NCBI RefSeq assembly: GCF_003606385.1
Contig: NZ_CP032514.1
Location: 1,674,001 to 1,738,000 of the forward strand
Source: Actinomyces lilanjuaniae
Lineage (GTDB): Bacteria > Actinomycetota > Actinomycetes > Actinomycetales > Actinomycetaceae
Direction: 5' to 3'
Length of the DNA stretch: 64,000 nucleotides
Both the position numbers and the translations under genes were made by a program. The notes beneath the pieces were generated by a model. The model was not told where the DNA came from. It made no database searches and worked only from the letters and a program-made list of their open reading frames with translations. Positions 8,469-17,824 of the stretch are shown piece by piece. Position 1 is the first letter of the stretch, and every line of letters begins with the position of its first letter.

Positions 8469-11400
8469 CTAGCGCCAGTCCCGGCTGCCTGTGGAGACGA
8501 CACCGGGCAGGGCGTCCAGGCGCTCGGCAACCAGGGACACCGCGCCGTCAGCTCGCTCCACCAGCCCCCGGACAACCAGCGCGGCAGCCCGTCGTCCTAC
8601 GTCCTGGTAGCGTCGCCACACGCCTGCAGGGCACACGACGTTGAGCAGCCCGGTCTCGTCCTCCAGGCTGAGGAAGACCACACCGGTAGCGGTACGCGGG
8701 TGCTGCCGGTGGGTGACCACCCCCGCCGCCCTCACCCGCTTCCCCGGCTCCTGGCTAGCGGCCTCCGCGAGGGTCAGGACACCGGCCTGGCCCAGCCGGG
8801 ACCGTACGAGCACGGTCGGGTAGCCCCGGGGTGACACCCCGCTCAGCCTGATGTCCGCCGCCTGGCGCTCAGGCTCACCCATGACCGGCAGCGCAGGTGC
8901 CTTGACAGCGACAGCGGTGCCGGGCAGGGGCGGCTGAAACCACCTGTCCCCCTCCTTCGCAGCCCGGTGCAGGCGCCCCGACGCCAGGGGGCCTGCCGCC
9001 CACAGGGCCTCGCGACGGTGTGTACCGAGACCGGACAAGGCGCCGCAGGCCGCCAGAGTCTCCAGGTGCCGACGTCCTAGGCGCACACGCTGAGCCAGGT
9101 CCTCCACGTCCCTGTAGGGACCCGCCTCCAGGCGCTGGGAGACGATCTCCTGCGCGACACCGCCTCCCAGCCCCCTGAGGGAGGCCAGCCCAAGGCGCAC
9201 GCCCAGGTCCCCGTGGACGTCCAGGAAGGTCAGGGCGTGCGGCGAGGGGCTGACAGGCCCCCAGGGATCGGCTCCGTCCTCACCAGCAGGACCCCCGCCG
9301 CAGGAGCCAGGGGCACCCGGCGCAGGACGCTGCTCCACGGTGGCCAGGACAGCCGAGGCATTGACGTCGGTCGGCAGGACCCGCACCCCGTGGCGACGCG
9401 CGTCGGCCACGAGTGACTGCGGTGACCAGAACCCCATGGGCTGGGCTGCCAGGACCCCGGCGTAGAAGTCCTCGGGCCTGCGGACCTTGAGCCAGGCTGA
9501 GGCGTAGACCAGGTAGGCGAAGGAGAAGGCGTGGGACTCAGGGAACCCGAAGTCGGCGAAGGCGCGCAGCTGGTCGAAGACGGTCTCAGCCGTGGGGGTG
9601 TCGATACCGTGGGCCTCCATACCCGCGACGAAGCGGTCGTGCAGGGCCTCCATCCGCTCTGTCGACCTCTTGGAGCCCATGGCCTGACGCAGGGTGTCCG
9701 CCTCGGCAGGGGTAAAGCCGGCGGCGTCAACGGCAATCTGCATCAGCTGCTCCTGGAAGAGGGGGACGCCCAGGGTCCTGGCCAGGGCGGGTCTGAGCAC
9801 CTCGTGGAGGTAGGTGACCGGCTCGTGGCCGAGCCTGCGGCGGATGTAGGGGCTGACGGCGTCACCCTGGATAGGGCCGGGGCGTATGAGGGCCACCTCC
9901 ACGACGATGTCGTAGAAGGTCGAGGGTCGCAGACGCGGCAGAGTGGCCATCTGGGCACGCGACTCCACCTGGAAGACCCCGACGGTGTCTGCCGCGCTGA
10001 GCAGCCGATAGACGGCAGGGTCGTCCTCCGGCAGAGTGTGCAGACTCCACGCCTGCCCGGCCTGTGACGGGCGTGTCCTGCCCCCGGTACTGACACCACC
10101 GCTGGCTGAGGGGGCGCAGTCGGCGGAGCCCCTGGCGCCAGCCGTGACTGCGGGCACCGCACCAGCCACGGCCCCCTGGTCGGCAGGGGTCTCGGGGACG
10201 GTCTCACCCCGCTGGGACAGCGAGGTGAAGGACAGCCGCAGGGCGGTCAGCTCCCCCAGCCCCAGGAGGTCGAGCTTGACCAGGCCGGCTGCGGCACAGT
10301 CGTCCTTGTCCCACTGCAGGACACTGCGGTTCTCCTTGGCCGCCCAGCGCACCGGGCAGACCTGCGTAACCGGGCGGTCGCACAGGACCATCCCCCCGGG
10401 ATGGACGCCCAGGTGCCGGGGCAGGCGCAGCAGCCGCCCCGCCACCTCCAGGACCTGGGCGGGGACCGTCTCACCAGACGACTGCACCGACGTCGGGCCG
10501 GGCTCCTTCCGTAGAGCCGCTGACCACCGCGAGGCAGCGCCGGGGGCAGCCGCCCCCAGCCAGGTACCCGCCTGGCTGGCCCAGGCGTCCTGCACCCCGG
10601 GCGGGTAGCCCAGTGCCCGGGCCGCGTCACGCACCGCCGAGCGGGGCCGGTAGGAGATGACGTTGGCGACCTGGGCAGCGTAGTCGCGCCCGTAGCGGGT
10701 GTAGACGTGCTGGATGACCTCCTCCCGGCGACAGGCCTCGATATCCAGGTCAATGTCTGGGTACCCGCTGCGCCCCGGGGACAGGAAGCGCTCGAAGAGC
10801 ATGCGGTGACGCACGGCGTCGACAGCCGTGATCCCCAGCGCGTAGCAGACCGCGGAGTTCGCCGCCGAGCCCCGCCCCTGGCACAGGATCCCCTGCCGCT
10901 CACAGAAGTCGACGACCGAGCGCACGATGAGGAAGTACCCAGGGAAGCCGCGCTGCTCGATGACAGCGAGCTCGTGCTCCAGGACCTGCCAGGCTCGCGG
11001 GTCCTCCTCGGGGGTGCCGTAGCGGCTGGTCGCACCGCGGCGGGTGAGCTCACGCAGCCAGGTGGCGGGCGTGTGGCCGTGGGGGACCTCGGGAGAGGGC
11101 AGGTCCGGGGCGATCAGGGACAGGTCGAAGGCGATCTCGGCTCCGATCTGCGCCGCAGCCTCCACCGCCGCCGGAAGGCGGCGGTGGAGGCGGACCATGT
11201 CCTGCGCCCCACGCAGCCAGCGTCCAGTGGCGGGCAGGTACCCGCGAGCGCCTTCCAGGTCGGTCGCCAAGCGGGTCGCCGTCAGGACGTCAGCCACGGG
11301 GGCGTCGCCGGGGCGGGCGCAGCGTACCGCCCCCGTGGCCACGAGCGGCAGGTGGTGGGCACGGGCCAGTCGGGAGAGCACCTCGGTGAGGGCCGCGTCG

Positions 11401-12056
11401 CAGGGGCCACCGTCCAGGGCGATCTCGACAGCCAGGCCGGCACAGGCGCTGGCCTGGGGGGTGCCCGCTGCCGTTCCCACCATGTCCCGGTCCTGGTAGC
11501 GAGGACGGTCGGGGTCGGCAAAGAGCTCGACGAGGCGTCCCAGGCAGGAATCCGCCGCCGCTAGGTCCCAGTCCTGCGGGCGACGGGGATCGCCTAGCGC
11601 CCGTCGCAGAGGGCCGTTGGCGGTGCCGGTGAGGACCAGGCAGGCAGGAGCGGACGTCGGGGTCCCGGTGCCGAGGCTACCGCCGCCGGTACTGCAGCCG
11701 TGCAGGGCCTGGGCCAGGACGAGCAGGTCGTGGGCGGGCTCAGCGCGGTGCCCGGTACCCAGGTTGTGCCGGGATATGGCGGACACGAGGCGCCGATACC
11801 CCTCAGGGCCACGGGCTAGAACGGGAAGGTGGGAGCCGTCGGCCACAGTGAGCTCGGCGCCGTGGGCCGTCGGCAGCCCCAGGGACCGACCAGCCTGGGC
11901 GTGCCTGACGATGCCGGGGACGCCGTCGTGGTCGGTCAGGGCCAGCGCCTCCAGCCCCAGGTCCATGGCTGCCTGGACCAGGTCCTCGGGCTCGTTGGCG
12001 CCGTCAAGGAAGGAGTAGGCGGAGTGGGCGTGCAGCTCTGCGTAGCGGTGAGTCAC
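8469..12056 (-). CDS. dnaE2: Error-prone DNA polymerase DnaE2 (ImuC)
   Basis: A 1195-residue alpha-subunit C-family polymerase for translesion synthesis, working with ImuA and ImuB. The PHP domain opens the protein (YAELHAHSAYSFLDGA, LTDHDGVPG). The polymerase core holds the catalytic PDIDLDIE and the GRGSAANS segment, and VALIRPGPIQG and FGFPESHAFSFAYLVYASAW follow. The C-terminal OB fold contains GVVTHRQHPRTATGVVFLSL. The length and lack of a clamp-binding tail suit DnaE2 rather than replicative DnaE1. A LexA-like box lies about 105 bases upstream. tdk separates it from imuB on the same strand. Confidence 0.93.
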   Translation of the reverse strand: MTHRYAELHAHSAYSFLDGANEPEDLVQAAMDLGLEALALTDHDGVPGIVRHAQAGRSLGLPTAHGAELTVADGSHLPVLARGPEGYRRLVSAISRHNLGTGHRAEPAHDLLVLAQALHGCSTGGGSLGTGTPTSAPACLVLTGTANGPLRRALGDPRRPQDWDLAAADSCLGRLVELFADPDRPRYQDRDMVGTAAGTPQASACAGLAVEIALDGGPCDAALTEVLSRLARAHHLPLVATGAVRCARPGDAPVADVLTATRLATDLEGARGYLPATGRWLRGAQDMVRLHRRLPAAVEAAAQIGAEIAFDLSLIAPDLPSPEVPHGHTPATWLRELTRRGATSRYGTPEEDPRAWQVLEHELAVIEQRGFPGYFLIVRSVVDFCERQGILCQGRGSAANSAVCYALGITAVDAVRHRMLFERFLSPGRSGYPDIDLDIEACRREEVIQHVYTRYGRDYAAQVANVISYRPRSAVRDAARALGYPPGVQDAWASQAGTWLGAAAPGAASRWSAALRKEPGPTSVQSSGETVPAQVLEVAGRLLRLPRHLGVHPGGMVLCDRPVTQVCPVRWAAKENRSVLQWDKDDCAAAGLVKLDLLGLGELTALRLSFTSLSQRGETVPETPADQGAVAGAVPAVTAGARGSADCAPSASGGVSTGGRTRPSQAGQAWSLHTLPEDDPAVYRLLSAADTVGVFQVESRAQMATLPRLRPSTFYDIVVEVALIRPGPIQGDAVSPYIRRRLGHEPVTYLHEVLRPALARTLGVPLFQEQLMQIAVDAAGFTPAEADTLRQAMGSKRSTERMEALHDRFVAGMEAHGIDTPTAETVFDQLRAFADFGFPESHAFSFAYLVYASAWLKVRRPEDFYAGVLAAQPMGFWSPQSLVADARRHGVRVLPTDVNASAVLATVEQRPAPGAPGSCGGGPAGEDGADPWGPVSPSPHALTFLDVHGDLGVRLGLASLRGLGGGVAQEIVSQRLEAGPYRDVEDLAQRVRLGRRHLETLAACGALSGLGTHRREALWAAGPLASGRLHRAAKEGDRWFQPPLPGTAVAVKAPALPVMGEPERQAADIRLSGVSPRGYPTVLVRSRLGQAGVLTLAEAASQEPGKRVRAAGVVTHRQHPRTATGVVFLSLEDETGLLNVVCPAGVWRRYQDVGRRAAALVVRGLVERADGAVSLVAERLDALPGVVSTGSRDWR

Positions 12057-12161
12057 GAGCCAGGTCCCGGAAGGCCGGTAGCGGGGACGGTGACGTAGGA
12101 AGCCACAGGATCGGTACGGTCGGCAGCGCGGGGAACGCGCCCCTCACAGCGCTCCAGGCAA

Positions 12162-12177
12162 TCGAACATGTGTCCAT
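12162..12177. promoter_or_regulatory. LexA-like SOS box upstream of dnaE2
   Basis: TCGAAC-ATGT-GTCCAT matches the Gram-positive/actinobacterial consensus TCGAAC-N4-GTTCGA in the left half and in part of the right half. It lies between tdk and dnaE2, where SOS control of dnaE2 is expected. The match is imperfect, so operator strength would be lower than at imuA. Confidence 0.55.
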
Positions 12178-12234
12178 ACTAGTGGCGCTGACGACGCTAG
12201 CGGCACCAACGACAGGCTCGGCCCTGGCAGCCCC

Positions 12235-12882
12235 TCACTGCTCCGACAGAGTACCTCCGGCCGCGAGGTAGCACTTGCCGCACAGGGACTCGTAGGTGAC
12301 GTCGCCAGCCTCCCCGGAGTCAATGACGACCTGGTCCCCGTCGAAGACGAACCCTCCCCCCTCGCCGCCGGGCCCACCTCCAGCCCTGCGGGCGTTGAAG
12401 ACCGCCTTGCGGCCGCAGCGGCAGATCGTCTTGAGCTCCTCCAGGGAATGGGCGATCTCAAGCAGGCGACGTGACCCAGGAAAGCTGCGGGTCCGGAAGT
12501 CGGAGCGGATGCCGTAGGCCAGGACGGGGACGTCGTCGAGGAGGACGAGCTCCATGAGCTGGTCCACCTGGGAGGGCGTGAGGAACTGGGCCTCGTCCAC
12601 CAGGACGCAGTCCAGGACGTGGCGCAGCGGGGTCCCGGCCTCGTGGTCAGCCAGGGCACGGCGCAGCACCAGGGCGCGCAGGTCGTCCTCGTCCTGCACC
12701 AGAAGATCCACCTCGCGGGACACACCCAGGCGGGAGACCACGGCACTCCTTCCCCTGGTGTCCACGACGGCCTTGACGACCAGGACGGTCTGCCCGCGCT
12801 CCTCGTAGTTATGGGCGGTCTGGAGCAGGCTGGTGGTCTTGCCGGAGTTCATGGCGCCGTAGCGGAAGTAGAGCTTGGCCAC
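12235..12882 (-). CDS. tdk: Thymidine kinase
   Basis: A 215-residue type II thymidine kinase that salvages thymidine to dTMP. The P-loop is FRYGAMNSGKTTSLLQ near the N-terminus. VLVDEAQFL is the DE-containing Walker B motif, and GIRSDFRTRSFPGS is the conserved lasso-side segment. Zinc-binding CRCG and the later CGKC complete the family pattern. GTG at 12882 is chosen because GGAGGAACC stands just before it; a longer frame to 13440 would be non-homologous. It sits inside the mutasome block, between imuB and dnaE2. Confidence 0.93.
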   Translation of the reverse strand: MAKLYFRYGAMNSGKTTSLLQTAHNYEERGQTVLVVKAVVDTRGRSAVVSRLGVSREVDLLVQDEDDLRALVLRRALADHEAGTPLRHVLDCVLVDEAQFLTPSQVDQLMELVLLDDVPVLAYGIRSDFRTRSFPGSRRLLEIAHSLEELKTICRCGRKAVFNARRAGGGPGGEGGGFVFDGDQVVIDSGEAGDVTYESLCGKCYLAAGGTLSEQ

Positions 12883-12970
12883 GCGGTTCCTCCTCCTGGT
12901 CGGCGTACCGGCCCGTGGACCTGTCGGCGTGCTGGCACCCTCCAGGTACGGCAGCCACGGCTGTCGCCTG

Positions 12971-13010
12971 CCCGGGACGTTCTTGCCCGGGACGTTCTTG
13001 CCCGGGACGT
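12971..13010 (+). repeat. Short tandem repeat, 15-base unit
   Basis: The unit CCCGGGACGTTCTTG occurs twice (12971-12985 and 12986-13000) followed by 10 bases of a third copy. It lies in the 271-base gap between the end of imuB and the start of tdk. No gene is visible in that gap. Confidence 0.8.
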
Positions 13011-13153
13011 CCCGGTGCGGCGTGACTACGGTACACGCTGCCACGCACGCTGCTGTCAGCGTCCGGGGACTGGGAGATCGCAAGCGGCAGAAGCCGGTGG
13101 GCAGGAGCAGGGGGTCAGGGCAAGACCGCCTGAGGTGTTGCAGGAGCAGCAGG

Positions 13154-14914
13154 TCAGGAGTAGACGGCGTCAAGCCACCACTGCCCTGCGCGCACGAGCA
13201 GCAGGGGCGGTCCCAGCTCGGGGACCACCTGGAGGTAGGCGCGCCGTGAGGCGCCCCCAGGCCTCCACCACGCCTCGCTGACGGGCCAGGGTCCGGCCCA
13301 GGAGCGGACACGCAGCCGGTGGGGCGAGCACGCCCCGGGAACACACCCGAGGCAGGCCCGCCGGTCCCGCAGGCAGACCGCCTCCGGGCAGGAGACCTCC
13401 AGGTGGGCGGGGGTACCAAGCAGCTGCCCCTGGACGTCAACGTCCAGGTCCTCGCCTAAGGCGCTGCCAAGTCGTACGGGACAGGGCCGGGGCAGGACCA
13501 CGGAGGGAGAGGGCTCTGGGAGCATCCCAGCCCACGGGACGCTTGTCCGTCCCTCCTGCGACCGAGGAAGGCCCTGGGCAGGGCCGGTACGCCCACGCTC
13601 CTGCCCCTCCTGCTCCCCCCAGGTGACGCAGCGCGCCCGCGAGCGCGGGTCCCACCCGGGGACGACCTGAGGCACCTGGACGCTACCTGCACCCAGGAGG
13701 GACTCCAGACGGCTCGCTGCGCGGTGCGCCCGCCTGGCTGACTGGTCACCGGCGCCCCGCCACAGGCCTGTCTGGGCTGCCCCGGCGGGAAAGAGCCCGA
13801 GGGCGACCAGACGCAGACGCTCCAGGGCCGAGGCGGGCGGGCGCCCAGATCGGCCTGCCAGCCAGCCCTCCAGCTGCCAGCGCACACGGTCGGTGACCTC
13901 GGCGGCCGTGGGAGTGGTCTCCAGCATCCAGCAGCGGCACAGACCGGTCCCGTCCTGGCATGACGCCTCCACCAGGAGACGGTCGGCAGCCAGGCCTAGG
14001 GAGACGAGCCTGGAGACCAGCTCCTCAGCCAGGTTCCGGGCTGCAAAGGCAGCGGTGTCGGCACGCTGCGCAGGTGGGTCCAGGACGGCCTCCACGCTCA
14101 CGTCCCTGGCGGGCCGGGTGACGCGCGGCACCTCGTGCTCGGTGCCGCAGGCCAGCCGGTGGAGCCTAGCGCCCGTCGGCCCGAACCGGGCCGCGAGATC
14201 GGCGTGGGGCAGGCGCGCCAGGTCGCCCAGGGTGTACAGGCCCAGGCGTCCGAGGACCTCCACCAGCTCGCGGCCCTCGGCCCTCAGACGGGGGGTGGTC
14301 AGGCAGGCCAGGAGCGACTCCAGCGGCCAGGGCGCGAGGAAGTCAGGAGTATCCCCGGGCTCGACCAGGACCCCCTGGCGGGCGGCGAGGACCGCTCCGG
14401 CCAGGGAGCCGGCAACGCCGACCTGGCATTCGACGTCAGCCTCCTGTGCCACGGCCTCGACCAGAGCCGAGGCCAGCGGATCCTCTCCCCCGGCCCACCG
14501 TGCTGGGCCGCGGGCGGGGCACAGTGCCAGGCCCGGGCGGGCGACGATCGGGTCCGCCAGGATCGCGCTGACCGCGTCCATGACGAGCTCGAAGCCGCGG
14601 GCCTCACGCTCTGCCTGGGGCGGCAGGATGAGGAGCCCAGGACAGGTGGCCCGGGCCAGGCGCGTCCTCATGCCGACGGTGACCCCGGCAGCACGGGCTG
14701 GTGCCGAGGCGGCCAGGACCCGGGCAGCGGCGACGGCCACAGGCGACAGGGCCGGGTCCACATCAGCGCGGCTCTCCCGGAGTCGGGCGCCCCGAGGGGA
14801 CGAGCCGCTTGCACGACGCTGCTCACGGGCCTCCAGGGTCAGGGCCACCACGGGCCAGTCAGGCACCCACAGGGCCAGGAGGCGTCTTTCCGGCACGGCT
14901 CCCGAGGCGCTCAT
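13154..14914 (-). CDS. imuB: ImuB, Y-family polymerase-like mutasome protein
   Basis: A 586-residue protein. ImuB proteins are inactive Y-family polymerases that link DnaE2 and ImuA to the sliding clamp. The N-terminus RRLLALWVPDWPVVALTLEA is the ImuB hallmark; the usual Y-family catalytic acids are not in place. GMRTRLARATCPGLLILP and ELVEVLGRLGLYTLGDLARL (helix-hairpin-helix) follow. The last 150 residues are Arg/Pro/Gly-rich. Its ATG overlaps the imuA stop (ATGA), so translation is coupled. SOS control via the imuA box is likely. Confidence 0.88.
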   Translation of the reverse strand: MSASGAVPERRLLALWVPDWPVVALTLEAREQRRASGSSPRGARLRESRADVDPALSPVAVAAARVLAASAPARAAGVTVGMRTRLARATCPGLLILPPQAEREARGFELVMDAVSAILADPIVARPGLALCPARGPARWAGGEDPLASALVEAVAQEADVECQVGVAGSLAGAVLAARQGVLVEPGDTPDFLAPWPLESLLACLTTPRLRAEGRELVEVLGRLGLYTLGDLARLPHADLAARFGPTGARLHRLACGTEHEVPRVTRPARDVSVEAVLDPPAQRADTAAFAARNLAEELVSRLVSLGLAADRLLVEASCQDGTGLCRCWMLETTPTAAEVTDRVRWQLEGWLAGRSGRPPASALERLRLVALGLFPAGAAQTGLWRGAGDQSARRAHRAASRLESLLGAGSVQVPQVVPGWDPRSRARCVTWGEQEGQERGRTGPAQGLPRSQEGRTSVPWAGMLPEPSPSVVLPRPCPVRLGSALGEDLDVDVQGQLLGTPAHLEVSCPEAVCLRDRRACLGCVPGACSPHRLRVRSWAGPWPVSEAWWRPGGASRRAYLQVVPELGPPLLLVRAGQWWLDAVYS

Positions 14915-15856
14915 CCTGCGCCCCGCAAGGGCGCGGGAGGCGCGGGAGAGGCAGAGGCGGTGGCCACCGGGTCGGGCTCACCCACGCCCAGCCCGTGCGG
15001 ACCGTGGGTGAGCACCGTGCCGCCCAGGCCTCGGTCCGGGTCGCTCAGGCTCCAGCCCAGGGCTCGCAGGTATCCGCCCGGCATCTCTACCGCCCCCCGG
15101 CGGGTGGAGGGCGCGGCGGGAGGCGCGGTCGGCACCGCCTGAGGGTGCAGGGGGACGACGACGCCCCTGCCGTGCGCCTCCTCACACGGGTCATGACCCG
15201 CGCTACCGTCCACCTCACGCACGTCACTGCGCACCTCGTCAGGTAAGCCCAGGCCGGCCGCCCGGGAGCGGCCTCGTCAAGGCGGGACCGCTCGCAGACC
15301 AGGGTCCGGGCACCCTGCCAGGGCAGAGGAGTGAGGATCAGGGTGCCACGCTCCCGTGCCCGTACGAGCAGGCGCCTGCGGCTGCTGGTAGCCAGGCACC
15401 CTGCCGCCTGGGAGGTCAGGAGGAGGACATCGACCCCGTCGACCAGGACTCCCGCGGCAGCCAGGACGCCATCGTGCCCCAGGCCGTCGGCAGGGACGCT
15501 GAGGACCCGGGACAGGTCAAGGCCGAGCTCGGCAGCGGCGCACCAGCCCACCCCTCCCCTCCCAGAACCCCGCACCAGCCGTAGACGCCCTGGCGCAGCG
15601 CCGCAGCGGCCAGGAGGACCGCGGCGGACCCTCCAGGTGCAGGGCCCCGGCAGGGCAGGACCCCAGGTAGTCCAGAGCCCGGAGCGTCCCGAGGACCACC
15701 GGGTGCCGATGGCCCGTTGGAACCCGTGCGCACCGTCGTGGTGGTCGTGGTGGCGCAGCCCGGTGGTCTCCTCCGCCCGCCTGAGGGCCAGACGCGCCGC
15801 AGCCAGCCGCGCGCCCTGTCCCCGAGGGGCTCACCACTACCGCAGACTCCAGTCAT
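14911..15856 (-). CDS. imuA: ImuA-like mutasome protein, five frameshifts
   Basis: A RecA/SulA-related accessory protein of the DnaE2-ImuB mutasome, 316 residues when repaired. GGGAGGAGTAC stands directly before the ATG at 15856. Reading requires one added base at each of five sites: the CCC at 15814, the CCC at 15723, the CCC at 15629, the CCCC at 15551, and about 15240. The result is continuous: LAAARLALRRAEETTG, LGTLRALDYLGSCPAGALHL, GVYGWCGVLGGEGVGWCAAA, LDLSRVLSVPADGLGHDGVL and the C-terminal GGYLRALGWSLSDPDRG. It ends in an ATGA overlap with imuB. Without repair no piece exceeds about 160 relevant codons. Confidence 0.78.
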
Positions 15857-15886
15857 GTACTCCTCCCTAGACGGACCAGACACGGC

Positions 15887-15902
15887 TCGAACAGATGTTC
15901 GA
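15887..15902. promoter_or_regulatory. Perfect LexA (SOS) box upstream of imuA
   Basis: TCGAAC-AGAT-GTTCGA is a perfect palindrome and an exact match to the Gram-positive/actinobacterial LexA consensus. It lies 31 bases upstream of the imuA start. This is strong support for DNA-damage induction of imuA-imuB. Confidence 0.9.
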
Positions 15903-16128
15903 CCGTGAGGCCCAGGGTACCTCCGGGCACCGACACGCTCAGCCTGGTCACGCTCGGCCAGTCGGCCAGCCCCGCCGGCCACTGCGGTGACGTGGCTCCC
16001 CCAGCTGCTCTACAGTGGGAACCACACGGCTGTCGTTGTCTCACCCGGACACCAACCGACCTCACCCGGATCTCAGGAACCGGACCGCAAGCCAGACATC
16101 CGCGCACCGCACCCTCTGGAGGCACACC

Positions 16129-16703
16129 GTGGCAACCAACCTCACCCGCCACGACCGCCCGCGCCCTACGACTTCCTGCCCCGTGTCCCCGCCTTCACCC
16201 TGGTCTCCCCGGACGTGACTGAGGGTGAACGCGTCCCCGACAGATTCACGGGCCTCCACGACAACATCTCCCCCGCGCTGAGCTGGTCGGGCTTTCCCGA
16301 GCAGACCCGCTCCTTCGTCGTGTCCTGCTTCGACCCTGACGCGCCCACCCCGGCCGGGTGGTGGCACTGGACCGTGGTGGACCTGGACGTGTCGGTGACC
16401 TCGCTGGAGCAGGGGGCGGGCACCAGCGACCTCCACCTGGACGGAGCCGCCTTCCACCTGGCCGGGGACAGCGGGGACCACGCCTGGTTCGGCCCCTACC
16501 CCCCGGCCGGGGACGGAGACCACCGCTACGTCTTTGCCGTCTCCGCCCTGGACGTAGACACCCTCGGGCTTGACGACGGGGCCTCCCCCACCGCCGCCGC
16601 CTTCACGCTGGCCACCCACTGCCTCGCCCGGGCCACGCTGACCGCTACCTACTCCGTGCCTGGGCAGCCGGGTGCCGCGCCCTTCCTGAAGGAGGCTCAG
16701 TGA
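16129..16703 (+). CDS. YbhB/YbcL-type PEBP (Raf kinase inhibitor-like) protein, one frameshift
   Basis: A 191-residue phosphatidylethanolamine-binding-protein fold. The GTG at 16129 has TGGAGG eight bases upstream. Adding one base to the CCC at 16164-16166 joins MATNLTRHDRPRP to YDFLPRVPAFTLVSPDVTEG in one frame. The ligand-pocket motifs are clear: VSCFDPDAPTPAGWWHW and FGPYPPAGDGDHRY, then FAVSALDVDTLGL. The function of bacterial members is poorly defined. Its stop overlaps the SDR start (GTGA), so the two are co-translated. Confidence 0.85.
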
Positions 16704-17551
16704 CGCTACCGCCCGGTTCTACCGAGCCGACCCGACCCGGGGGACGCCGCCGTCAGGGCGAGGCCGCCACCCCGGCCTTCGGGTTCTCCACGACGAGCAG
16801 CTCCGGACGCCACCAGCGGCGCCCGATAGCCCTGGTGACCGGGGCGACCTCGGGCATCGGCCTGGCTGTGGCCAGGGACCTGGCGCGGGACCACAACCTG
16901 GTCCTGGTCGCCCGTACCGCCACCGACCTGGAGGAGCTCGCGGGTGCGCTGGAGGAGGAGTCCGGGGCCGCGGTCCTGGTGTGCCCGGTCGACCTGGCCG
17001 ACGACACCGCCCTGGCCTACCTGGTCAACCGGATCCAGCTCGACAGCCTCGACGTGCTGGTGCACTGCGCCGGGGTGGAGGCACCGGGAGCGGTCGAGAG
17101 GCTCACCCCGGCCCGCTGGCGCTCGGTGCTGGACCTGAACCTGGTGGCAGCCGCGCACCTGACGAGTCTGGTGCTGCCTGCCCTGCGGGCGTCCCGGGGG
17201 CTGGTGGTGTTCGTCGGCTCGGGTGCGAGCCTGCACGCCTGGCCGGGCCACTCCCTCTACTGCGCGTCCAAGGCGGGCCTCAAGGCCCTGGCCGACACGC
17301 TGCGCGAGGAGGAGCGCGGCCAGGTCCGGGTCACCTCCATCTACCCGGGTCGGGTGGACACTCCGATGCAGGAGCGGCTCCAGGCGCTCAGCGCTGCGCG
17401 CAGGCACGCGGAGGGAGGCCGCGCCCCGGCCTACCGTGCCGCTGACCACATGACGCCGCAGTCGGTGGCCTCGGCGGTGCGCCTGGCCGTGAGCACCTCC
17501 ATGGATGCGGTGGTCGAGGACCTGTCGATCCGCCCCTCTGCCATGCTGTGA
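16700..17551 (+). CDS. Short-chain dehydrogenase/reductase
   Basis: A 283-residue classical SDR using NAD(P)H. The cofactor motif VTGATSGIGLAVA lies at about residues 50-62, after a longer, low-complexity N-terminus. HCAGVEAPGA replaces the usual NNAG. The catalytic Ser and the YCASK pair are in FVGSGASLHAWPGHSLYCAS. IYPGRVDTPM is the conserved post-catalytic loop. An internal start near residue 45 is possible, but GTGA coupling with the PEBP gene supports the start given. The substrate is unknown. Confidence 0.85.
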   Translation: MTLPPGSTEPTRPGGRRRQGEAATPAFGFSTTSSSGRHQRRPIALVTGATSGIGLAVARDLARDHNLVLVARTATDLEELAGALEEESGAAVLVCPVDLADDTALAYLVNRIQLDSLDVLVHCAGVEAPGAVERLTPARWRSVLDLNLVAAAHLTSLVLPALRASRGLVVFVGSGASLHAWPGHSLYCASKAGLKALADTLREEERGQVRVTSIYPGRVDTPMQERLQALSAARRHAEGGRAPAYRAADHMTPQSVASAVRLAVSTSMDAVVEDLSIRPSAML

Positions 17552-17824
17552 CGTGCGACGTGCCACACGACGTTGCAGCGTAGCGCAGGAGCCTGACTTG
17601 CCGCGACAACGAAGCCCGCAACTACTGACATGGGAACGACCATCTTCGTAGTGGCGTCACTTGTGGGCACTGCACTGCCGCGCACCATATGGCTCTGCTT
17701 ACTCTTCCCTGCCCTAGATGCTTGGTCAGTTGGGCTTGAAGGGCTCGCCTCAAGTCCGTCAATTTCTGTCAACTCGACCTGCCCAAAACTACGGTGCGCT
17801 CAAACGGGATCGTTCAGGCTAGCA

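Noticed and set aside
17431..17772. 113-codon minus-strand frame with a hydrophobic segment next to the SDR gene
   Set aside because: It overlaps the SDR end in antisense and has no ribosome site or family features.
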